The notes below the pieces were generated by a model, which worked only from the letters and a program-made list of their open reading frames with translations, ran no database searches and was not told the origin of the DNA. This document shows, piece by piece, positions 1 through 11,000 of a stretch of 64,000 nucleotides of DNA (positions are counted from its first letter, which is position 1; the number at the start of each line of letters is the position of its first letter). The stretch lies in the NCBI RefSeq assembly GCF_040581485.1, contig NC_090132.1, forward strand, positions 14,824,146 to 14,888,145. The letters are read 5' to 3'. Origin of the DNA: Linepithema humile. Taxonomy: Eukaryota; Arthropoda; Insecta; Hymenoptera; Formicidae. Both the position numbers and the translations under genes were made by a program.

Positions 1-76
1 AATTATGTTTGGTCATCCTCCACCTATAAATAATTTCACGGTGCACAATAGAACGGACAGGTGAAAACGCCCTTGA

Positions 77-247
77 AGCCAAACCACCCCGACACCCGTG
101 CCATTTCGCACTAGACGATCGAGTATGCGATGGCTTTTCGATGAAACGATGCCGAGAAAGAGCCTCGTGCCGAGCGTGGAAACGCCGGTCCTCGACCTGC
201 ATCACGTCGAGGGTGTACGTCGAGACACGCTGTATTCGAAACAATAG
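77..247 (+). CDS. Possible 3'-terminal coding exon of an upstream gene (partial)
   Basis: A frame open from 77 ends at TAG 245-247. It uses G/C-ending codons (CTC GTG CCG AGC GTG GAA ACG CCG) unlike the AT-rich flanks, as the RasGAP exons do. The predicted end reads ETPVLDLHHVEGVRRDTLYS then KQ and stop. Overlapping AATAAA signals follow at 266-271 and 270-275, as expected for a gene end. A weak AG acceptor lies at 77-78. I do not recognise the peptide and chance openness over 56 codons is possible. Confidence 0.3.
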   Translation, partial: SQTTPTPVPFRTRRSSMRWLFDETMPRKSLVPSVETPVLDLHHVEGVRRDTLYSKQ

Positions 248-1150
248 ATGACGTCACCCTTGTAAAATAAATAAAGTACAATACATATTTTACTTATTTT
301 ATTGTAATACATGTAATTGCAGGGAAAAGAAAAAAAGTATGAAAATGATAGATGCAATTTGTTCACAAAGAGATTGATTAATGAATATCATAAAATACGC
401 TTGGAAAAGACTAAGCTTTTTTATTTATCGATTTACATACGCAAATTATTTGCGTAACTCGATAGATGAAATAGCGCGGTACATGCAAACGGCGGAAATA
501 CTGGAACGAGTTTCTAATTTGAAACATCGAGCTGCAGAGAACACGATATAAAGTTTTCTCAAATCTTTTATATTTATTTGCAATCACGGAAGGCTTTAAT
601 TATACTCGCGTCGCGACGCGCTTCCATCTCGCGAGTGACGAGATCGGTATATTAGAATCGCGGGAATCTTTACGAGCTGGACCCTGCATCGGCGCGCTAA
701 GTCGCGCACAATGGCGTTACATTGTATTTATGGCCGCTAATGACCGGGGCATTGTGAAGCCCCCGCGAGGGTAGCATATAATAAAACGATAAATTAAAAG
801 TGCCAACCCCACATTCGTGAACTTTATTTCGTTCGAGTAGGTAGCAATCCTAGAGTTAATGGTGTGTGAATCTCCCATGAATCGTGCTGGTTGCGTGACG
901 GCGGACTGCCGCGAAAACTGACCGGTCGATTTCGCTAACCCTTTCGATACGACTGGCTTAAGCCCAAACTACATCTCGATTTCCGAGCGTTTGGAGGAAC
1001 TTTATCTTCAATCGTAGATTTGTCAGCCGCGTTTCAATCTCGCTAAAGTTAACGATCTTTCGTTCCACTGTTCACGATTATTTTTCTATACGTAGACGCG
1101 AGTTGAAACGTGAGAGTTGAAGATGGAATTTACTGTTACATCGGTCATCT
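248..1150. other. Non-coding AT-rich stretch
   Basis: Beyond the poly(A)-like signals at 266-275 I see no coding frame, repeat or RNA gene. GC content rises after about 600 with scattered CpG-rich patches. Confidence 0.5.
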
Positions 1151-1183
1151 GGTTTGGATTATCGGGATGGGCCTAATCGGAAT

Positions 1184-1570
1184 ATAGTACTGCGCCGTGT
1201 CGTCGCAGAGTCCTGTGGTCATTCAGCCTCCGACAGGGAGCCGCTATGCCCGCGGGGTCTTTACGCACGACATACGCACATCCTGCTTCGAAACGGCCAG
1301 TGCCCCTCTGTCACCCGTTCTTATCTTTTTTTTTTTTTCCCCCTCTCTGTCCCTCCATCTCTCTCTCTCTCTCCCGTCGCGCATTTCGTCACGGAGCCTC
1401 GCTTCGTCTCGCTCTCGCCCCGCGGCGGTCCACGGTGTCTGATGCTCTGGATACGTCTGGCCGGTAAGCCTGGCCTTTCCCTTCCCCCCCTCGAGCCTCG
1501 AGCAACCGAGCCGAGCGCATCTCGTGTGAAAGTTCCGCTCGTGTGAGCGAGAATGGAGAAACGTGGTACG
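1184..1570 (+). promoter_or_regulatory. Small GC/CT-rich island, possible promoter or 5' exon
   Basis: This patch is distinctly GC-rich against AT-rich flanks and carries a T-run (1327-1340), a CT microsatellite (1356-1373) and a good donor (GCCG then GTAAGC at 1464-1469). It could be a distal non-coding first exon, for example of the RasGAP gene 15 kb downstream, but nothing shows this directly. Confidence 0.25.
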
Positions 1571-1599
1571 CACGTGCTGTCAGTCACATCGGTAAATGT

Positions 1600-4500
1600 T
1601 TATGCCGACGATTGACACGCTGTCTTTTTGTGACCAGCTGACGCTGTAAGATCCTTGTTCTTTCGTGCACTATTTCTGAGGATTACTCCTTAAACTTGTT
1701 TTCACCGAAGTTCTGGATTCATATTTTCACAATTTCATCTGTTTAATTATATTAGCGTTTCTATCGGCGCTGACGCTGATTTCCAAACTTTTTGATAATT
1801 CGTTAAAAGACATTCAGCGAATGATTGGATAGTTGCCGAACGATCCTTAGTGCGGAGTGCACTGTCCTCCAAATAGTTCCTTCATCTATTAAGGAGAAAT
1901 TCTTGACCGAATGCCAAACGTCGAGTGGAACGTAGAGCCTCCACGGGCAGTGCGAGACATTTCGCTGGAGAATGTCGGGACTTTTTACTTGGATTTTGAA
2001 CAAGTCGAGTGTGCGAGGATTATTTTTATCAACGTTGTCACATCTGCGAGCATCGTTTTGCGACTAAAATTCACAATAAATTTATCTATTTATTTATTCA
2101 AAACACGTACATAATATGATTCGTAACCATTTTTTTGCGAAAGCGTCTAATAATAATTTATAATTGTAAAATATTTTCCCGAAAGGTTTATTTTCTGCGA
2201 GAGAAACTGCAATGGCACTGATTCAATTAACTGTAGGAGTAATGAATTAACACAGCGGACTTTCTATAGTACGCTTCTCAATTAGAACAGATTAGCGCGG
2301 AGATTATTCCCGCAGTAAGTAACTCTCAATGGCTCAGCTTGAAGGTGCGCCATTCGTTATCTAACTGGCCGAGTAATCAGCCACCGTTGCGCCAGTGTGC
2401 GCGTTCTGCGAGCGCATTGTGTGTCGTGTGAGTGTTTGCACATTGTGCCGCACTTATCTCGCGCCTATAATAAACTCGAACGCGCAGAGATGACGATGAA
2501 GCATCGACGCCGCTCGTTAATCCGACATGCAATCTTGCGATCAACCGGAAAATCTCGATCATCGATCCCGCTTTGTCGCGCGACAAAGAGTGAACATTAC
2601 GTGATGCAGGAATGTGTGCGTGGCGCGTCAAAAGGATGCATGTAACGTCTCTCGACGAGACGGGTGCAAGAGACGCGACACGCGAAAGGCCTCTCGAGAA
2701 ATGTGGATAGTCGTAATAAGCGTCAATGACGAGGCGGAACGCTCTCGTCTCGTTATTCGTGCATGCATGCACGGGGCACGTTTCGAAGGCTTAAAATGAA
2801 CGGCGAAACACGTGCCTCTTTGACACACATATTAATCGCAAGATTAAAAATAAAATTACAAAAATATACGTTTTAAATATTTTACAATATATACATTATT
2901 TCTTGCAGTTTACAAGACTTATATTGATCTCTGCAGATACAAAATATAAAAGAATAACAATTTTGTCGACAACTGTTTCGCACAAAAGTAGCACACAGCA
3001 TTAGATTGCAACGTCTAACGCTGATTCTTTACCGCTATTCCTTCACATTTCTTCGGAATTTTTCGAAACAGCCCTTTGGCAGGTTTGAGAACGGTGGCAT
3101 GGAAGGAGCAACATGCTTGTAAATTCGCGGTTGCTTCTTCACAGCAGCCAGCTTAGCATTGCGATCTTATCTATGGGCGTACACGCAATGGCTGGTGGAC
3201 GCTGGTGTACAAACGCGATACGCACACACGTGCGACCATTTATGAAACCCGCTTTATCGGCCAACAATGCTGCCGTAAACAGCACGATGCAACGCAATAC
3301 ATCCGCATCGACGCGGATATGTCGCCTTGGAGTTGCAATGTAAACGTATTGCTAAAATTAATTCTCTAAACTCGATGCGTAATAAATGTGTGCCACAAAA
3401 ATTAAACATTTTAATTATATAAGATATTGAAATATTAAAAATAATAAAGCACAATTGGAAAAATTATCTAAATCTTTATTACTCTTTGCTACTTTATTTC
3501 GCAGATTTTATCTTGGTGAATTTATACGTTCGCAAAACATTTAATAATTCTGACTTTACATGTTCTTAAAAGGATCATTTGAATAAAACCGGATGAGCTC
3601 GTCCCGAATCACGTCCGCTGTATGCACATAAATTGCGTTTACGCAGTAAATGTCGATTCGAAACACCTAGCTGTCGCAGCGTGCAGCAAGTACGAGCGAG
3701 TCATCCGATTGCCGAGAATCAACTCGGTGAAATCTTTCGACCGAAAAACCAATCAGCAACAATAGTTTATAACTCGTGATTGCGTTACGGTACGAAATTC
3801 AAGTGATTAATTTTGCGAGCACTACTTTATAATAGCGCTTTACCGACTTCCAAGCGATCGATACGGTTTCCTCTGCAAGTGCTCGCTTCTGAAAATTGGA
3901 AACCAAATTAATATCTTACGTAAAACCAAAGGAAAACTAACAAGTAATGCAAATAAATGAAAACTCTGACGATTGCAAACTTTCAAATTAATCGACTCGC
4001 AGGCAGTTCGTTTCTTGTTCGCCGATTTTGCAGCTTCTCATTTGTCGCGGAAAGCCAGACGGTGCGCGTTTTGCTCGTAACAATTATGCCGACCCCATTT
4101 ACGCGATTTATCTGACCCTCGCGATAAACGCCATGTCGTATCAATTCATAAATATCTGCAGACCGGCTGTCCATTGTTACGCGCTCCGGCCCGTTCCGTT
4201 AATAAGTCCCGTTAATGAAGCAACCGTGCGATGAAAAATCGCAGTCGCGCCCTTTTAGCCGTCGATAGCGGACTAATGAGCCTCCCCGTGCGTAAAGTAT
4301 AATGCCTGAAATAGAAATGTATGAACGGGGACGCAGAACTTCTCCTGGGCGTGTCTACGCCAGATGCACGTGATCAATGAATTTCCGCCATTTTTCAATC
4401 GTGTATTGCAAATTTTTACTTACATACAACTCTGATTCGCTGCAATTCCACATTATTTAATTGTATTGCACATTCGGTAAGAATATATAATTGCGATAAT

Positions 4501-7150
4501 ATAAGGAATAATAATCATGTCACGCTTCTAATTATAGGCGGCTAATAAAGCAGCGGTTATTAATTCATCGAATTGCCATCGATATAAGCATCTTAATAGC
4601 AGTGATTAAGTCTTCACCGTTACAATGGAAGCGAGGGTGTACCTGTACAACCCGGAGAACACCGCCCGACAAAAAGATATTGATGAATGTACTGAGCGTA
4701 GACGCCTCTTTCGCTACAAGCTATATTATAAAGTCGCCATTGTGACAGCGCGTACGCCCCGCCGATAGAACAACCTTCGCCGATGAAAAATAATCGCAGT
4801 CGTGCCCTTCCGGACCTTCGTTTTGATAATGAGCTCGACTTGGCAAGGTCCCGAAGAGCACAATGCTCGCGAAAAAACGTCCGAGATTGATCTCCTTCGG
4901 GGTGTGTCTTCGGGACTGATCGCGATCGAGAGAACTCGCTTTCACTCGCACTCGCCGACTCCGCTCGTTTTTCGATCATTAATAATTGCTGACTTGTGTC
5001 GCGATTGTTAGCGTCGAATCACGGCGGAAAGGGGTTGGCGGGGAGGGTGGAGCGGATGAATTTATACCCGGCATAACGCTCGATTTCATTCCGTCGTCAC
5101 GTTACGATTTCGATTCGAGTTCTCTTTGTGTCGCCTTCTCCTCGGGCCACTCGACCGCGCACAAAGGATGCGTTTCTTTCCAGGCTGCACCAGGTCGATG
5201 CGACCGGTGCAGCTGCAAGGCCATAAGAGAAGGGTGAAATCGTATGAGAAGGAGAGAGAGAGAGGGGGAGAGTCATTTCATCGCGACCCTAATTAACCAT
5301 TCCCTGGCAGAAGCAGAATAATTTCTCGCTGCAGCATGCTTTTAATCGTAATTCGATTTTAACGAGATTTTAACAAAATTATGCATTATCGCTTATGCAG
5401 CCGTTCTATTCTTTTTTTCTCCATTATTTCCACCATGCTTTCATTCACTTTTATTCCAGCTTTTTACCGTTTAAAATCCTACAGAGACAATCCATAACGC
5501 ACTATATATTGTTCTTTGAAAACATTCACCGCCAAAAGTTTCTATGTAATTTCAGGCAATTTGCCACTTTATTATCTTTACGACCGATTATCTACAAGTA
5601 TGTGGGGGAGCCGAGAGTTGATTTGCAGAAGGCCCCGAAATACTTCAGACCAACCGCGATCGTGGATTTCCTCAACATTTCTGTGTGCTGATGAGCCATA
5701 AACCGAGAATTAATTAGCAGGTAGCACGCCGGCAGGAAACCTTTTTCATGAGACTCGTAAAGTTTATTCGGGAATCGCCTCGCATAACATAGCAATGATA
5801 TTCTCGACGATTATCGCGTCGCAACAATATTTCGCAGCCACGAGATCAATTCGTCCCCATTGCATAAAAATAAAGATAAAAGTGCTCCGAGACAAAGTTT
5901 TATATCTCGCGTGATAAATATTATTGCATGACAATAATATAATTATGAAATTTACACGATATAAAAATGTAATAAATACTTTTCCCATACGAAAAAAATC
6001 TTCCATTATTAATCTCATTATTGGAAAATGTAACATCGTTTACATTCAGCTCATCGTTATATTGTCAGTTAATTATTTCACGTGTGACGTAAAGTAACAA
6101 TTTTCTTCGCAAGAATAACTCGTCTGAGAAAGATATACGACACTTCTCTCTGAATAATTTTCATGTTCAGCAGGTTTGCAAGTGTGCAAAACGTTCACAC
6201 GTATATCTATCCCGCTTTTACGTCTTTACGTCCCAGCCGGAATTGCTCCAATTGGCCGGGCATTTATTTTTGAACATCTTTATTTTCTGCGCACGGGGTA
6301 TCGTAAAAAGGGCGAGACGCTCGCATTAAGGTTTTATAGCTGAGTAACCCAATGTGTAACCGCGAGATGGGAGAAATCGCGTGCGCACAAAATTATCATC
6401 ATCATATCTCCGGATAAATACGCGATATTACGACTGCACGATATTATATTCAATCTTGGTTTATTTATCGCCGAAAAACGAACTTTGTGTCGGGCGCGGA
6501 TGAAAAGTTTTAAGGCTGCTGCATTAATCGGGTGTCTAAAAAGATACCACTTCTCACTTTATTGATATTTTTTTCTTTTCTTGAAGGCTAACGAAATGTG
6601 TGCGCTTGTATTATTTAAACAAACAATACAATTTCTGGAAAATATTGACGCGTGACTTTCATTCCGCAAAACGGTATTCATCAGGCACCTGATAAAAAAT
6701 GATGATATTTTTTGTGACCACACAACGCGTACAATACTACAAGGTGTTGTGATCTGCGCATTTTCCTATTGCATAAGTATTACGTTACATATTTTGACAA
6801 TGGAAACTTGTAACCGGATCTGGTTTCGTTTCACACGATCCTCCTATAAGAGATCCTGTTTCTGCGTCGGTGAAATGTACACATCGTACAAGCCACATTG
6901 TCACATATATTCGCGAGCGGAAAACTACTTCGTAGCTTTAAAACGTGTCAGTCTGATTTCTTATTATGTTGACTGCATCATTTTACCTTGAATGTAAATC
7001 TTTACGAAGAACTTGGTCGTAACTCAAAATTATGTAACTGTGTAAGCACGCATTTTATTCGGGAGTACGTTGTGCTTTTGTACGTGCGTGCATAATCTCT
7101 GGCATCTCCCGCTTATCGCCAATATAACGGCGTAAACGGAGAAGTATGCA
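1600..7150. other. Intergenic or intronic AT-rich stretch without recognised gene
   Basis: Short open frames here lack splice support, coding-like codon use or recognisable similarity. Features seen are a perfect 18-bp palindrome at 2571-2588, a strong short hairpin at 5184-5213 and a GA microsatellite near 5249-5272. GC-richer patches occur at 2390-2800 and 4620-5230. Confidence 0.5.
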
Positions 7151-7152
7151 TA

Positions 7153-7432
7153 TACCGGGTGTCTCAGAACGCTGACTTTAAATTTGTAAACAAATTTCCT
7201 TTCCGCGGGTGATTAAATATTCCGTCAAATCAAACTTTAAATCAAAATTTGAAATTTGTTTTTCAAGTTAAGTGAACGATAAACTTTCGTCGTTTGATTG
7301 CATTCTAGATATTCGATAAAAAAATCTTTGACCTTTAATCGCTTGTAAACTCGAAAATTATCAACATTTTGAGATTTTGTTTTTAAAAAATTCGCTGTAA
7401 GAAAGCTGTTAAGATTAAAGAGTCACTCTGTA
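7153..7432. mobile_element. Putative short TA-flanked DNA transposon remnant
   Basis: A TA at 7153-7154 is followed by CCGGGTGTCTC; the right end GAGTCACTCTG precedes TA at 7431-7432, and its reverse complement matches the left end at about 10 of 13 positions including the flanking TA. The interior is AT-rich and non-coding. The right TA is also the left TA of the next element. Support is weak because the terminal match is short. Confidence 0.35.
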
Positions 7433-8075
7433 CAGGGTGTTGCATATACATATTGGGCAGTACGACGGGTTGCGTGGCATACTTTGCAGGGATAGGCGCA
7501 GTTCAATGGGTAATGACAGCATATATACGTATCATCATAACTTATTGATCCAATTGATCGCGCGCATTTTTACTAATTTTGAGTTTACAGCGTTTCAATA
7601 ATAACGGACTTGAATAATCGTTGTGATTATTACTAGAGAAGCTAAAACACATTAAAGATAGAAAATTAAATTTTAGAAAGTTAACACGTTAAAAAAAACA
7701 AATATGATACAACAAAATTTCTTTCTTTACCGCTCTATCAAAATTTACAACGCTAACACGCGCGAAAAGTAAAGCGGTAAAGAAAAAAAATTTTGTTGTA
7801 TCATATTTGTTTCTTTTAACGTGTTAACTTTCTAAAATTTAATTTTTTATCTTTAATGTGTTTTAGCTTCTTTAGTAATAATTGCAACAATTATTCAAGT
7901 CCGTTATAATTGAAACGCTGTAAACTCAAAATTAGTAAAAATGCGCGCGATCAATTCGATCAATAAATTATGATGCTACATATATATGCTGTCATTACCC
8001 ACTGAACCGCGCCTATCCCTGCAAAGTATGTCGCGCAACCCGTCGTACTGCCCAATATGTATATGCAACACCCTA
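7433..8075. mobile_element. Foldback MITE, 643-bp near-perfect hairpin with Tc1/mariner-like ends
   Basis: Left arm 7433-7744 and right arm about 7772-8075 are reverse complements with only scattered mismatches over roughly 305 bases, around a loop of about 27 bases. Ends are CAGGGTGTTGC and its complement (last base changed), flanked by TA at 7431-7432 and 8076-8077, as for Tc1/mariner-type target duplication. No coding capacity. The high arm identity implies recent insertion or gene conversion between arms. Confidence 0.9.
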
Positions 8076-8077
8076 TA

Positions 8078-11000
8078 TATATTATACCTAAGAGCTTTTA
8101 CATAGCAGCGCAAGTAACCAGAGCCTCTTGTGCGAGGCAACCATTTAAACCGCTGAACGCAAATAGAGAACCTCGGAAGAAAGGCTTAGCAGGCACCCTG
8201 AATTTTTGTAAAAACGTTAATTACAGGGCTGCTTTCCTCTCCTTCGGTCGATTGTTGTTGCCAGAAACGAAGCAAGGAGTAAATGCAAACGTCGAATGCG
8301 CTACCATTCACTTGATACATTTCTTTAAAGTGATGCTAATGCGAGTAAAAAACACGACTTACGTTCTTCAGTTGAAAATAATTGTCATTAATTTGTCTAA
8401 TTTGCGAATATTTTCAAATACATCAAGCTGTAATTTAAATTCTACTTTAGGCGCACCGCCACTTAAGTTAATTTTTAATTGTTCGAAGCTGTATTCATCT
8501 TTGTAAAATGAACTGCAGCTTCGTACAGCCAGACGTGCCTCGCATGCTTCGGCTAGTCGAAAGAGCGTATATCGCGTTACTCGCTCAATGACAGAGTCAG
8601 TAAGACCAACTACTGGCTCGAACTATGTAATCATCGCCGCAACGTGGTTTCAGTTTACTTCAGCCGAATTGCCAGGCGTACTTGAAACACGACACGCCAA
8701 TTACCATTACTGAGTCTAAGCACACACTCATGCGAATTATTCGGTTCTGTTTCAGACACATCGTACGAGAAAGCTTGTCGAAGGGGTAGCGCACCCGCCA
8801 CGCCTGTGCTCGGTGCGCGACCCTTGGATGTCACTCCGAACAGGATCGTCGTAAGTAAATTTGATCACTCGTGTAGAACAATATGTTAACACGTAACCGA
8901 CTGCCTCGCTCCTGTCGCGACAATAATTTACCATTTTATTTCACCGACGCGATCAAAGTTATTTCAAATATTTTCCACGAGAACCAAAGTCACCTCGAAA
9001 AGTTGAAAGAAAAGGAAATGTAGCGCGGCAAGATGTGTCCGTCGATAAAAACATTAATTCGATTATAACTTTTGGTCTTGTTCTTTCTTTTTCTTTCTTA
9101 CATGCTCTAATATCTGGTAACGTGAGATGAAGCACACGGTGTATATTACGGATTGCTTCATGAATGAGAATCGATTTTCCGGGATGAAAGATATCTCTCG
9201 GGTAACTGAGACCGTGCATAGTTTATACGTCGGCTCGTCGACTAACTTAATGCCCAGCGCGTTGAATATTCACGAGATTCCGCCGAAATACCCGCGTCCG
9301 TGGATTCGCACAGGCGCACGGCGCGCACATACGATACGTGTAATTAGTTCGTTATACCGTCGTCTCGGCACCCCGTACGTAAGCCGCCCCGCCGAGACGA
9401 CGACGACGACGACGACGACAAGGATGGGTTCAGCGATCTCATTTTCTATGGCGCCTGGCGTTAACCGATCCCAGCTATATTTAACGCCCCCCTCCGAGCG
9501 GCAGGCGGACGCTTTCGTCTGACAATTTCACGTTAATTTAATTTAATTGAGCGGAGGATGGGGCCATTTACCGTCACGGGATCTATCTACCTGCCTCTCA
9601 CTCGATATTATCGGCCTGACAATCGATGTAATGACGGAGACGCACGCGCGCGTCAAATTTTCTTCAGTGAGAAACATCCGCGTAATCTCGTGAGGTTCGC
9701 GATTAGCAACAGCGTTGTCTATTTTGATCATTCATTACGAGCAAAAGTGATTGCACGCAAAAGATCTCAATGATATACTAATTTCTGCACTCACGGTACA
9801 TTTAGCGTTAAATGTGGCGTTGTAATTCTTATTTGATTAACGTGAAAGTGGCACTTTACGTTAAAGTGTAATAAAGAAAAACCATCAAATTGAATGTTTT
9901 AACTTTTATTTGAAAGTAACGATTACTGTTAAAGCTGAATCATTATTTAAAAAATTTAGTTAATATTGACGGTTTTATACACAACTTTATTTTGTTACGC
10001 ATATTTTTTAACGTTTTAAACACTTTTTTAAAAGAACAACGGTCAAAGAATGAAATCAACGTTAGCAAGAGAAGATTGAATGTAAAATATCGATCAGAAA
10101 GATATGACTTTTATTACAGCGAGTTCGCATTTAACAGAATAATTATCAATTGCTTATAAATTTTTATAGTGCCAAATTTGCTATTGAATCGAATGGACTG
10201 CTTTGCAGAATCACAGATCGTTATCGCACGAAGATACTTTTCGGTTGATCCATCAACAGCCTCTTACAATTAGCGAGTGTATTAGCCTCGCAGATTAGAT
10301 CTCTCGTAAGGATGCGAGATAATCACGCGCGGATTCTCTCGTGAAGATTTATCAGTGTTTCGATGTTTCTCGTAACGAACTGAAAGATTTATTCAGTAAC
10401 CACTTCGAGAGATATATTATCGAGAGATAGAATAACGTCACACTTCGAAAAAATATCCCCGATCGACGATCTCCTGAGAACGGAAGACACATTGTCCCAA
10501 CATTTTTCATGGTATACGCGTGATTCATACACAAACTTCGCTGTTTCTGCTTTCGGGACGCCAAAAATCCCTATTGCTCCTTCGGCCATGCTTCGTTCGC
10601 TGATCACGAAATTGGACTTTCAATCTTCCGATCACGTATCTCTGATCTCATGAATTTTTCGGCGCCTCGGATCGCTAACTAGCCAATATCTTTTTTTTTC
10701 GAGGAGCAAATAACCCGTCAACTTCGTATTTTGAAACCGTTGCATCGTTTTTCTCAATCACGAGACAATTTCTCGAAAATTACTTTAGGATTTGAGATTC
10801 TTTAGTAGGTTTTTTGGAGTAGTATTTTGGAATTATTTTCTAAACATTTGTATATTTGTTTTTGAATAGTGAGACATACGAACGCGATGTTTACTCTAAA
10901 TATTTTCGAGAATTATTATTTCATAAAATTATCTTTGTAAACGTCAATCTATCTCGAAATGTCATGCAACGAAATTGTAAAGATATATCAACTGTCGCTT

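Noticed and set aside
8057..8506. 149-codon frame starting at the right end of the hairpin MITE
   Set aside because: It begins inside the transposon end, has no similarity and ends in AT-rich sequence.
9127..9522. 131-codon + strand frame with a Thr run
   Set aside because: The Thr run is a frame of the GAC repeat; no domain, splice or conservation evidence.
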